Assembly: GCF_026210795.1 (NCBI RefSeq)
Contig: NC_089452.1
Coordinates: forward strand, 2,542,001 to 2,606,000
DNA from: Rhizophagus irregularis
Lineage: Eukaryota > Glomeromycota > Glomeromycetes > Glomerales > Glomeraceae
Length of the DNA: 64,000 bases
Direction: 5' to 3'
The position numbers and the translations under genes were made by a program. Below the pieces are notes generated by a model, which did no database searches, was not told where the DNA came from, and was given only the letters and a program-made list of their open reading frames with translations. Positions 41,701-52,345 of this stretch are shown here, piece by piece; positions within the stretch are counted from its first letter, which is position 1; each line of letters starts with the position of its first letter.

Positions 41701-42277
41701 AATAAAGGTTCATATATCATATATAACTTAAGGTACTTTACCGGAGAAATTTAATAATACCGATTATTGCCAAAATGGCTAATACTCGGATGGTCGTCTC
41801 AATCGTCTCATCACGTGATATGACGTACAGATAGTGTCAAAGTTGAAATCGCTAGAATTTCACATCTTTTGACTTTTCTATGTAGGAACGCAAGATTCTG
41901 ATAGCAAATTTCTTATTGTGATAACGCAAATATTCGGACGAAATATTTTTAAATAATTTTTACAATTAAGTTATATTTGGTTTTTATTTAGTTTTAAACC
42001 TTTATTTTGGCTTTATTTAGCTTTATTTGAATCTTTTTTTAATGATTACATTCTTGATAATTTTGTATAGTTCCTGCCAATATAACATATATATACCCAT
42101 AATGCAAGTTTTGTAAAATATTTAGTTAGATTTTTTTTTTACTTATTAAATAAAGAACAAAAATATTTATTACAAAGCCCGTAAAATTAATTATATAATG
42201 TTCAATGATTTTCTACTGTTGATGATCCATCCCCTTAATAGTTAAAATCATTTTAACTAACTAACCCCTATTGTGTG

Positions 42278-42350
42278 GATCATCATAATGTGCATCATTG
42301 TGTGACTCAATATTTATAATTAGGTCTAACGTACAATTTGATGTACAACA
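42278..42350 (+). promoter_or_regulatory. Shared upstream block of F-box gene 3
   Basis: GGATCATCATAATGTGCATC, ATTGTGTGACT (42278-42307) and TGTACAACA (42342-42350) repeat the block found before copies 1, 2 and 4; the second word is about 70 nt before the ATG. Confidence 0.5.
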
Positions 42351-42411
42351 AGTCACTATTAACAACTCGGACACAAAAAAAAATTTTTTTAAATAATGAA
42401 ATAAAAAAAAA

Positions 42412-43989
42412 ATGTCGATATTATATAGAGATATTCTTTATCCGATATTTGAAGAATTACAGTATGATAAAAAGTCTCTTGCTTCATGTCTTAGAGTTAA
42501 TAAAACTTGGTGTGAAATAGTTATTCCAATTTTGTGGAGAAATCCTTGGGAACATTTAACTCTTAGAAGGAAGAAATTACTATTAAACGTAATCATTTCA
42601 CATTTGTCGGATGGAGCAAGAACTAGCATAAATCAACATTTCGGTTTTTATACAAATTCATATAAGAGACCTTTGTTTAATTATATTAGTTTTTGTAGAC
42701 ATTTAAATTTAGGAGTAATCGAAAATGTGATGAATGCTTATATTCAATATGAAGAATTTAGAAATGATATACTCAGACTTTTTATTAATGAAAATGCAGA
42801 ATATACACATCTTTATATGCCCAACTATCGTGACTATCATCTTTTTCCTGGAGCTGAACAGTGTTTTTCAGAAATTAAATTCCTTAGATGTATTGGTAAA
42901 GTAAAAGATAATACTTTATCAATGTTAACGAGAACATGCAAATCTATTAAAGAATTGAAATTTTATACTTATGGGAATGATTACAATTGTGGAATTGCAA
43001 AGTTAATTGAAAACCAAAAAGGATTATTTAGTGTTAATTTTCTAAATGATTTTTATGATGGCGGTTCGTCTCGTAAAATTATTGAAAATTCATTGATCAA
43101 ACATGCTGATACTATACAATATTTTAGTATATGTGAACAACCTGAAACGAAAGTTCTTACATCTTTAGTAAATTTGAGAATTCTGGAATTGATAAGTGCT
43201 AATCCGTATATTGAATTGAGATGGGATAATATAAAGGATTTAACTTTACCTTCCTTACATACTTTAATTGCTAGTAGCATACCAATTAATTGTTTGATAA
43301 ATTTAATTGAAAGATCCGGCAGAAAACTTACAAAAATTTATTATCATCATAATCGTAGTGTGATTGATAATAAAGAAATTATTCAGGCTATATATCAAAA
43401 TTGTCCAAACCTTATGTATCTTGAATTTTTATATAAGAATGAGAATAGTATAGATTTTGAAAAATTATTAATTAATTGTCAATATTTAAAAAGATTAGAT
43501 TTTTGTATTTATTTTTATTATAATGTCTATAATGTTCATCATAGAAGTTCTTTTCCTTGGGATAATTTATTCAACATTTTGGCTAAATCATCACCACCTA
43601 GTTTGTTTGAATTTGTTTTCAAATTTACTAATGACAATCCTAAATTGGAATCTTTAAAATTATTTTTTGATAATTGGGAAGGTAGACATCCAATTTCTTT
43701 AAAATTTAAAAAAGAAAGTTATCACTATGATGAGAGTGGATATGATGGATTAATTGATTTAATTGAAAAATATAAAAAAAAAGGAGTAGTTAAAAAGTTT
43801 ATTCATTATGATTATGATGAAGACTTGGATTTTTTAGAAATTTATAAAGCAAAAAAAGCCATTAATAATCCTGAGAGCGTCGGTAATATTCCTGAGAACG
43901 TTGTAAATAATCCTGAGAACATCGTTAAGAATTCTGAGTCCAAAGCAACTAGCATCTTGAGTAGATTTAAAAAGATATTTTTTAATTGA
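42412..43989 (+). CDS. F-box protein, array copy 3
   Basis: A 525-aa intronless ORF starting MSILYRDILYPIFEELQ. The F-box and the first 180 residues closely match copies 1 and 2 (PGAEQCFSEIKFLRC, CKSIKELKF). From about residue 190 on it is closer to copy 4, sharing ENSLIKHADTIQYF, IKDL, WDNLFNILAKSSPPSLFEFV and WEGRHPISLKFKKES. Near the C-terminus NNPESVGNIPENVVNNPENI shows a short Asn-Pro-Glu repeat, expanded relative to copy 4. It ends in a Lys-rich tail. The mix of similarities suggests either descent from an intermediate or gene conversion in the array. Confidence 0.85.
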   Translation: MSILYRDILYPIFEELQYDKKSLASCLRVNKTWCEIVIPILWRNPWEHLTLRRKKLLLNVIISHLSDGARTSINQHFGFYTNSYKRPLFNYISFCRHLNLGVIENVMNAYIQYEEFRNDILRLFINENAEYTHLYMPNYRDYHLFPGAEQCFSEIKFLRCIGKVKDNTLSMLTRTCKSIKELKFYTYGNDYNCGIAKLIENQKGLFSVNFLNDFYDGGSSRKIIENSLIKHADTIQYFSICEQPETKVLTSLVNLRILELISANPYIELRWDNIKDLTLPSLHTLIASSIPINCLINLIERSGRKLTKIYYHHNRSVIDNKEIIQAIYQNCPNLMYLEFLYKNENSIDFEKLLINCQYLKRLDFCIYFYYNVYNVHHRSSFPWDNLFNILAKSSPPSLFEFVFKFTNDNPKLESLKLFFDNWEGRHPISLKFKKESYHYDESGYDGLIDLIEKYKKKGVVKKFIHYDYDEDLDFLEIYKAKKAINNPESVGNIPENVVNNPENIVKNSESKATSILSRFKKIFFN

Positions 43990-44306
43990 TCATTTTGTTT
44001 AATTTTTTAATTGTCATTAAACTTTTTTTTTTTCACTCGGGAGAGATAAATATGTCATCATGTGCCTTCCCTCTTTTTCATTTTTTTTTACTTTTTGTAG
44101 TGCCATTCAACTTAAAATGACTTTTTTTTGAAATTTTTTTAAGGTAATTTTTTTTTTTATTGCGTTATTTTTATTATTTTGCATTTTAATGTTTTCTTTT
44201 TGCTTTTGCGCTAACTTTATTCTCTTCTTTAGATAACAAGACGACTTCTTTTCCGGGAATTATCTTAGATGTATGAATTCCTGCGTGCGATTAGGATGTA
44301 ATCCTA
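43990..44306. other. T-rich 3' flank of F-box gene 3
   Basis: Low-complexity T-rich sequence; no feature recognised. Confidence 0.4.
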
Positions 44307-44930
44307 CATGAGTTTTGGAAGCCATTTCGCTGAATTGAAGTTTCGCCAAAGGGATATTTTGCCGAAGGGACATTTCACCGAAAGTACATTTTACCGAATT
44401 CCATCTCACCGAATTCCATTTCACTGAAATGGTAGCGACTAGTATTTTTATAAAAATATTTATAGCGCAATGAAATTATTTTTTAGAGATCTTTTTTTTT
44501 CCAGGATATTATCACTTTAACATTCAAGCAACTGATATAAATTGTCAAGCAATAAATAAATAACTTTATTTTCTGAAAACATTTATTCACGAAAAAGTAA
44601 GTAAAAAAAAGATTAATGTATTATAAACAACGAGATAAATTTATAAAAGTCATCTAGCTAAATCAAAAATTCTTCTAGAAAAGATTTTATTTAGTATAAA
44701 AACGATAAGGAATAAATAATTTTAGGCGAAATAAAATATCCATTCGGCGAAATGTTCATTCAGTAAAATGGATTCGGCGAAATGGAATTCGATGAAATGG
44801 GATTTCGGCGAAACGTACTTTCGGTGAAACGTTCATTCGGAGAAACATCCCTTCGGCGAAATGAAATTGCTTTCGGTGTAATGACTTCGGCGTAATGATT
44901 TCGGCGTAATGTCCTGATACCCATGAGTTT
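44307..44930. mobile_element. Mutator-like non-autonomous element with 9-bp TSD
   Basis: CATGAGTTT occurs at 44307-44315 and 44922-44930 and brackets a 606-bp segment. Both ends are arrays of a palindromic word close to TTTCGCCGAA: at 44325-44440 (GTTTCGCC, TTTGCCGAAGG, TTTCACCGAA, and so on) and in inverted sense at 44735-44910 (TTCGGCGAAATG repeated). A 9-bp duplication and long arrayed ends fit Mutator-like transposons. The outermost bases pair only loosely (TGGAAGCCATTTCGC against GGTATCAGGACATTACGC). Confidence 0.65.
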
Positions 44931-45060
44931 ATATAAACAAATTCATGCAAATTCACGAGTTTACGCATGTTACGCCCCCGTCGCAGGGTACTCCTGATGA
45001 GGTAAGTCTTTCTTTTCTTGTTACTTTATTGTTTTCTATTATTTTTTTTTTTGCTTTGAA

Positions 45061-45610
45061 ATGATACTAACCACTCAGTTTTTCTTTTCTTTGTTTTTTT
45101 ATGGTGATGGTGACGGCTCATTATTTTCCTCCTTAATTATTTTTCACTCTTTAACATTATTTTTATCCTTTTTATTTTTTTTCTTCCTCTATTATTTTTT
45201 TCCTCCATTATTTTTCTTCTTCCATTATTTTTTTTCCTCCGTTATTTTTTTCACTTCCTTTTCACTCTCTATCGTCCTTTTCACTTCCTTTCATCCTCAT
45301 CATCTTTTATTCACTTCCTTTCGCCCCTATAATCTTTTTTTCACTTTTTTCTCCCTATCATCCTTTTTTCATTTATTTTCGTCCTATCATCCTGTTTATT
45401 CGCTTCTCTTCGTCCTATCATCCTTTTTTTCGTTTATATCATCCTTTTTTTTTACTTCTCTTTCGTTATATCATACTTTTGTTTCACTTCTTTACATACT
45501 ATCAACTTTTTTTTCACTTCTTTCATCCATATCATCTTTTTTTGCTGTTATTCTTTTTTTATTGGCATATTTACACCTTTTTTATAGTTGTAATTCTTTT
45601 TTTTTATAAC
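45061..45610. repeat. Pyrimidine-rich low-complexity tract
   Basis: Some 550 bp of T/C-rich plus strand with repeated TTTTTCACTTC, CCTATCATCC and TCATCCTTTTTT words. A 182-codon open frame exists but encodes only Phe/Ser/Leu runs, so it is treated as an artefact. Confidence 0.6.
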
Positions 45611-47027
45611 TATTTTCTTTTTGTGTAACTATAATTAACCATGTAAAAATTTTTATTTCGAATGGGAATAAATTTGTCGCTCTTATTTTTTCTAAAAAAA
45701 AAATAATAAAATAAGTTTTGAAAGCACTATAAGTGTATGAATTTATAATTTTTCATTGTATTTAACAAATAAAAATTTACCGTATAAATTATTTTTATAT
45801 AAAAGTAAAATAATTTTTGTGAAAAAATTTTCAATTTAAACAATTAATCAATAAAAATATGAGCCAATTAAAATTTTAACCTAGAGGTTGAGTAATATTT
45901 AAGTTTCACCCAATAAATTCATTCTTAAACGTAATATTTTTTTTTTCGTATATTAATAAACATATTATAACGGTAAAAATATATTTTTTTAAAAAATATC
46001 TCGTTACTATATAAATTAAACTGAGCATAAATTATTTTATACAATAAAACCTTAAATAGACTATAAATAAACTTATGACTGATTTAATAGTGAAGTCTTG
46101 AGAGTCTATAATAAAACACTTATTGTCTCCTTAGGTAATACTCATTTGACAGTATAAGATTATGTCACGTAAATAGCATATTATTGTCCTATTTTATTTT
46201 ATTTTATTCTATTCTGTTCTATTCTATTCTATTCTATTTTATTTATTTTACTTTAGTATGTTATTGCCCAATATATATAACAATAATATGAGATCATCAG
46301 TATGGGATCCTTCTAAGGTAATTATTTCTGTTTGTCAAACATCCATTCTATTGGTTCAAATTAAATAGATATAATTTTACTAAATTATCCATAAAAAATA
46401 AAAATAAAATAAAAAAAAATTATTAATATAAATTCCGATATATAAAATTTCAAATATTTAGATTAAAACAATCACATCCACTTAAAATTTTTTCATATGA
46501 CAGTATATATTATTATATTATATTAAAATATTAGAGTTCATTTAAATAATTTCAGGGGTAAACGTTTTACGCTACAAATGATAATAATAGGAATTTATTG
46601 AATACTTTTCCCCACCATTATTATCACTCTATAAAATACCAAATGAGGAAAAAACTATTTAATAATATAAATATTATAAATATTGAGGTCGTTTTACATA
46701 TTGGGAATCTTTAGTTCTATCTGTAGTTTAAATATACAATACATATATATATTAATATAAAGAAAATCCTTAAAATAACCGATCAACATTCAACAGAATA
46801 CTTTATGATACGATTTATATGAATTAAATGAATATTCTAAAAATATTTTTATGTTGGTTTAATGAAGAATAATAGTAAAAAAAAAAATAAACAATAAATT
46901 TTTTTAATTAAATTTTCTTTTTATTATTATTTTAAATATTTAAATATTTTGTAAATAATAATATTATTTATTAAACAATGTAAAAGAGTCTTCATCTGAT
47001 GATCGAACAATTATAACGTTATACAGT
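45611..47027. other. Gap before F-box gene 4 with a TTTTA/TTCTA microsatellite
   Basis: A (TATTT/TATTC)n microsatellite lies at about 46190-46255. A weak copy of duplicate block B follows at 46778-46870 (CCGATCAACATTCAACAGAAT-like). Otherwise A/T-rich. Confidence 0.45.
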
Positions 47028-47044
47028 GCCTTGTACAACATGAC
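47028..47044 (+). promoter_or_regulatory. Shared upstream block of F-box gene 4
   Basis: GCCTTGTACAACATGAC, identical in its core to the word before gene 2, lies about 106 nt upstream of the ATG. The GCATCATTG word is replaced by a diverged TCATCTGATGATC. Confidence 0.45.
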
Positions 47045-47134
47045 ACCAAATAATAAGCATATAATTTACTTTGAGCGATCATTTTGTATTTTTTTTTTAC
47101 TGAAAAGGTTTTTTTTTTAAAAAAAAAAATAATA

Positions 47135-48685
47135 ATGTCAAAATTATATGGAGATATTCTTTATTTAATATTTGAAGAATTACAATATGATAAAAAATCA
47201 CTTGTTTTATGCCTTAGAGTTAATAAAGCTTGGTGTGAAATAATTGTTCCAATTTTATGGAAAAATCCTTGGGAACGGTTAACTCATGGAAAGAAGAAAT
47301 CATTATTAAACGTAATCATTTCATATTTATCAGATGAAACAAAAAATAATTTAATTAATTATTTTACAAATCCATATAAGAAACCTTCTTTTAATTATTT
47401 TAGTTTTTGCAAACATTTAAATTTAGAAGTAATTAAAAAAATAATTAAAAAATTAACTCCTCATTCTAATTTTAAAGAAATTAAAAATGATATATTGAAT
47501 CTTTTTATTAATGAAAATATGGATTATACTCACCTTTATATACCTAAAAAGTTTGATTATCATTTCAATCCTGGTGCTGAATCTTGTATTTCAGAAATTA
47601 AATTTCTTAAATGTAATGATAGAATTAATGATAATATTTTATCAATATTAACTAAAACATGTAAATCAATTAAAGAATTGGAACTTACACTTTATGAATA
47701 TAATTATAATTGTGGGATTGCAAAATTAATTGAAAATCAAAATAGATTATCTAGTATTAGTTTTTTAAATGATTTTATTGGTGACAATCCGTCTCGTATG
47801 ACTATTGAGAATTCATTAATCAAACATGCGGATACTATACAATATTTTGGTATACGTGAACAACTTGAAACGAAAGTTTTTACATCCTTTGTAAATTTGA
47901 AAATGTTGGAATTAATGGGTAAACGAACTGATGGTGAATCGAAATGGAATAATATAAAAGATTTATCTTTACTTTCCTTACAATCTTTAAAAGCTAGTAA
48001 TATTCCAATTAATTGTTTGGCAAATTTAATTCTAAGTTCCGGTAAACAACTTACTAAAATTTGTTATTATAATTATTATAATGATGTGGTTAGTAATAAA
48101 ATACTTATTCAAGCTATTTATCATAATTGTCCAAATCTTATTTATCTTGAATTATTATATAGGAATGAAAATATATTAGATTTAGAAAAATTATTAATTA
48201 ATTGTCAATATTTAAAAAGAATAGATTTTAATATTTATTATTATAAAGAATCTTTATTTCATGTAAGTTTTTATTCTTATGTTAAATGGGATAATTTATT
48301 TAATATTTTAGCTAAATCTTCCCCTTCTAGTTTATTTGAATTCGTTTTTAAATATACTGATGAAAATCCTGAATTGGAATCTTTAAAATTATTTTTTGAT
48401 AATTGGGAAGGTAGATTTCCTATTTCTTTAAAATTTAAAAAAGAAAGAGATTATTATTATGAAAGTGGTTATGATGATTTGGTTGATTTAATAGAAATAT
48501 ATAAAGAAAAAGGTGTAATTAAAAATTTTGTTCATTATCATTATGATGAAGATTCTGATTTATTAGAAATATATAAAACAAAAAGAGTAATTAATAATCC
48601 TGAGTCCGTCATTAAGAATTCTGAGATTAAATCAACTAGTATCTGGAATAGATTTAAAAAGAAATTTAATAAATATCCGTGGTAA
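47135..48685 (+). CDS. F-box protein, array copy 4
   Basis: A 516-aa intronless ORF. The frame is open upstream to a TTG at 47084, but the ATG at 47135 (MSKLYGDILYLIFEELQ) aligns with the other copies. The F-box is more diverged (LCLRVNKAWCEI, LWKNPWERL). The remainder parallels copy 3, including ENSLIKHADTIQYF, WDNLFNILAKSSPSSLFEFV, WEGRFPISLKFKKER and a single Asn-Pro-Glu-Ser unit before a Lys-rich tail. Third codon positions are even more A/T-rich than in copies 1-3, suggesting a longer time since duplication. Confidence 0.85.
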   Translation: MSKLYGDILYLIFEELQYDKKSLVLCLRVNKAWCEIIVPILWKNPWERLTHGKKKSLLNVIISYLSDETKNNLINYFTNPYKKPSFNYFSFCKHLNLEVIKKIIKKLTPHSNFKEIKNDILNLFINENMDYTHLYIPKKFDYHFNPGAESCISEIKFLKCNDRINDNILSILTKTCKSIKELELTLYEYNYNCGIAKLIENQNRLSSISFLNDFIGDNPSRMTIENSLIKHADTIQYFGIREQLETKVFTSFVNLKMLELMGKRTDGESKWNNIKDLSLLSLQSLKASNIPINCLANLILSSGKQLTKICYYNYYNDVVSNKILIQAIYHNCPNLIYLELLYRNENILDLEKLLINCQYLKRIDFNIYYYKESLFHVSFYSYVKWDNLFNILAKSSPSSLFEFVFKYTDENPELESLKLFFDNWEGRFPISLKFKKERDYYYESGYDDLVDLIEIYKEKGVIKNFVHYHYDEDSDLLEIYKTKRVINNPESVIKNSEIKSTSIWNRFKKKFNKYPW

Positions 48686-50327
48686 ATTTATAAGAAAGAG
48701 GGAAATGGAATGATGAAAATTGTTAATATATAAAACAGTTAAGATATTTAATTAATTATTTTTCTTTCTTTATTCTTTGTAATTTTTTTTTTTTAATAAA
48801 AGATTTTATATGGGTAACAAGTGTTGAATTTTAATTTTAATATATACAGTAAATTACTTTATGATATATCACATGAATAAAATTTGTATCCGTCCTAATT
48901 CGAAGAATAATAATAAGTGCGATTAATATTTGACAAATTATTAATAAGCCATCAAAGAAAATATCAAAAAATAATACGATTAATAGATGATAAGATAGAT
49001 ATACCGGAAAAATTCAACAACTTTAAGTTAGATCTCTTTCTTATCGTTTTCTACCGTTGAAAATTTTCGGGTAATTTATGGAATTTATATTTAATGGCGG
49101 TTAAACTTAAACCGGTTGGTGGCTGCAATCCATTTGTCAAAATACTCCGCTAATTGTACCTACTTTTCTTGTTCTTCACATTTTTTGCGAAATTATACTC
49201 GTTCATAAATCGTGCTTGGCTTTCTTTAGGTAGGATCACCAGTCGGCGGATCCTCGTTTGCGTTCAGTTTTATCTGAATTTGAAGGTTAAGAGGTCAGAA
49301 TGATTGGGAGAGCAATCCATCCATCCGGTGTCGATCTGTTTTTTATAGATAAACAAGGAGGCGTAGATATATGAACAATTGATTTGGTAATCTTAGGACT
49401 TGTAACGGGAAACGTTTGAGTAGCGTATATGATGAATGAATTTCTTGATGATTTGTTAAGGTGAATGTAAGCACCAGTATTTAGTGGTCGCGTAGGCAAG
49501 CTCTGTAGTGTTTTTTTGTGCGACTTCTAAGAAGTCGTTCGCGGCGGTTTTGTTGTCTTTAAGTTATAATTTTGCTTTAATTGGATTGGTTCTTGTATAT
49601 GTGATGTCTTTATAGTATTCAGCTCAATCGTTTTGGTGTATATTTTTGTCACGTGATTAATGTACACCTCAGACTGGTGGCATGCGAATGTAGGATTTTT
49701 AAATTATGAACATCTATTAGGAAATCGTGATATTGTCTGAAAAGGAGTTCTGAACTTGGAAGAGGGTATTAGACATTTTTGAAACATGTGTTCTACGTAA
49801 TAGTTACATAAATGGAAACTAAAAAATTTAGAGTTATCACGTTTTTCAATATAATTGAGACTGTCTAGAGCAATGGTACGAATCTTGTTAAAATATTTGT
49901 TGTTCACGCGTGTAGGAATACTTTTAGTAATTTGAGAAAAATGAGAGAAGTTTACTAATTTGGAATTTTGTGTTGACTTGTTAATTTATTCTTAAGAACA
50001 GCAGTGTTCCCGAGATAATTATTAATGTTAAAAAAGTAAATTCGATTGATTCGTGTATCCTGATGATCAGCTGATTTCACATGAAACAACTGGAAGATTT
50101 GACGAGAGTGAAGGAAGAATAGGTTTCGAGAATGACATATTGTTATGGTGTATATGAAGCAAGTATATAGAGGCTGATGAGGCTCTTTTGCAAGACGTGA
50201 AGATACCAAGAATGTAAAAAAAAATTAAAAAAAACAAGATCGGTCATTACGAAGAGCGCGTCACAAAAAGTAAACTTATAAACTTAAACAATCATTTGTA
50301 TTCTTGACACTAAAAATTTTTAGAAAA
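48686..50327. other. Less A/T-biased gap, no intact gene
   Basis: At 49080-49530 and 49950-50210 base composition is more balanced and several short minus-strand frames appear (for example QARFMNEYNFAKN around 49180). None extends or matches a family I know; a decayed transposon is the likeliest explanation. Confidence 0.35.
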
Positions 50328-51430
50328 ATGTCGAAATTATATAGAAACGTTCTTTATTTAATAATCGAGGAATTACATAAAAAGTCTCTTATTTCGTGTC
50401 TTTGAGAAGTTAATAAAATTTTATGGTCAAATATTTATTAGAATCTCGTGAAGAAAATTCTTAGGAATATATGAAAATATGGAATATATATGATCATCAT
50501 TTCATTTTCTGGAACCGAACGGAAATTAAATTCCTTAGTTAAGATCATAATATTTTAGATTCATTAACAAAAATATGTAATTCAGAAGGATTTAAACCTT
50601 TATTTACAAGTCTGATAACAATTATGAAATTTCTAAATTAATTGAAAACAAAAAGAAAAGTTATATTTAGTACTAAATAAGGCCCACTATCAGAATAATA
50701 AGTTATTTTGTAGAATTATTGAGAATTCTTTAGTTAAACAATAGACATGTAATACTGTAGAATATTATAAAATATATGGACATCTTGAAACGAAATTTCA
50801 TTCATTTTTTGTAAATTTGAAAATATTGTACACGTGTACTTGGTATACAAAATGGAGTGATAGAGAATTGGAATGATGAGAATATACAGTATAAGGGATT
50901 TATCTTTTATCTTTCTTACAAACTTTAAACGCTATTGATATTCCAATTGATTCATTAGATTGTTTAGTAAGTTTAATTGTAGTTCTTGGTAATATCTTAC
51001 CAAAATTTTTTTTTTATTATTATTATGTTGATGTTGGTTAGTAATAAAAACATTATTCATGCTATTCATCAAAATGGTCCAAACCTTATCTATCTTTGAT
51101 TAATATATAAGGATGGTAATTATTCAGAAGAATTGGTAATTGATTGTCAACATTTAAATGGTTTCTGACGCTGATGGAATAATTTATTCAACATTTTAGC
51201 TACATTATCATTATATAGTTTGAATTTATTTATTCTTAAAATTTGTTCTATTAAGAAACCCGAATTTATATCTTTCTAATTATTTTTAATAATTGGGAAG
51301 ATGGTATCAATTTTTCAAGCGAAGAAATTAAAAAGTAATCAAAGTAATTATTTAATAGAAATGTACAAGCAAAAATAGTAGTAATAACATAAAGCAAAGG
51401 AGAAGTTAAAGAACTTCAAATTTATTTTTT
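50328..51430 (+). pseudogene. F-box gene, array copy 5, decayed
   Basis: It starts with ATGTCGAAATTATATAGAAA, encoding MSKLYRNVLYLIIEEL like copy 4, then hits a stop within the F-box. Recognisable blocks follow in order but in changing frames: a version of PGAE...EIKFL near 50505, KLIENKK near 50630, ETKFHSFFVNLK near 50795, LQTLNAIDIPID near 50920, HAIHQNGPNLIYL near 51058, and NNWE near 51290. Several internal deletions shorten it to about 1.1 kb against 1.5 kb for intact copies. It marks the 3' end of the array and cannot encode a full protein. Confidence 0.8.
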
Positions 51431-51774
51431 TTTGTAATTATATACGCAGATGTACTATATACATCTGTCTATTTGAAATGAATAGGTATTTCAATTTATT
51501 TTTTTTTATGTAAGAAGAGTTTATAAACAACAAGTTTCAATACTTTTTTGAATTTTTGGAAAATTACATGAAAAATCTCGAACATTATTATTTGGTGTGA
51601 CAAACTCTTTCAATTTCTTAATACTATATTACATCATTACATCATTACATCATTAAAATTTTTCTGTTGAATTATGATCGTATTTATTTTAACATTTTCG
51701 CTACTGAAAGTATATAACGAAAGTCATCGATTATAATAATCAGTTAACACGGAGGAACCTCGTATTCCAGTCGG
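51431..51774. other. Short A/T-rich gap
   Basis: No feature recognised beyond an ATTACATC triplet-like repeat at about 51630-51655. Confidence 0.35.
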
Positions 51775-52345
51775 TTAATCAGACTTCTTCCATAATGTAA
51801 GCAAGATTCCAAAGCATTTTTGAGAAGATTTTAATAAACCAATTTCATCGATGGTCATAGAGAACTCATATTCAGGTAAGCCGAACAAATGCCGTTTCTT
51901 TGGTAAGAGAAATGATGCATAACAATAAAAACCAGAAAACCGGATCAAAATATTCATTTGAGTTATAAAAATGTTAACACGATAAAAAACTTACACGTCA
52001 GTATCCTCACAGACGATCACATCTTCAAAGGTATAATTCTCTTAGGCATAATCATCACTTCTGGTGCCCAATATTATCACCTGTCTAGGAAGTCTAACTA
52101 AAATGTGAATACTCCCTTCAAGAGGTGCATCAATCGTCCAGTTGCAATTAGTTCATCTCCAGAGAGGATATCTCGGAAGTAATTAATCATGTCACCGTAG
52201 TTGTTTGGAATTTCAACCATCTCTAAAGTGATCAAAATCACAATCTTTTTTTTATGGCTTCTTTAAATTCTTCAATGGTTATGTCTTTATTAATTTGAAC
52301 CAAGAACGTGTACACATCGTTAGGACCAAAGTCGGGCTTAGCTTA
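51775..52345 (-). pseudogene. Crinkler-like (CRN) N-terminal domain remnant
   Basis: The minus-strand frame reads NDVYTFLVQINKDITIEEFK near 52320-52260. After a frame change at an A-run come LEMVEIPNN, YFRDILSGDELIAT, and (in another frame) IDAPLEGSIHILVRLPRQ near 52090. This order of a ubiquitin-like beta-grasp start, an L-x-x-VEIP segment and an HI-V-x-x-P end matches the N-terminal domain of Crinkler-type proteins known from oomycetes and mycorrhizal fungi. A donor-like GTAAGT follows at about 51992, and a second frame (51775-51957) is unrecognised. Several frame changes show that it is broken. Family call is tentative. Confidence 0.45.

Noticed and set aside
45061..45609. 182-codon open frame
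   Set aside because: It lies in a pyrimidine tract and encodes only Phe/Ser/Leu runs, with no start context or conservation.
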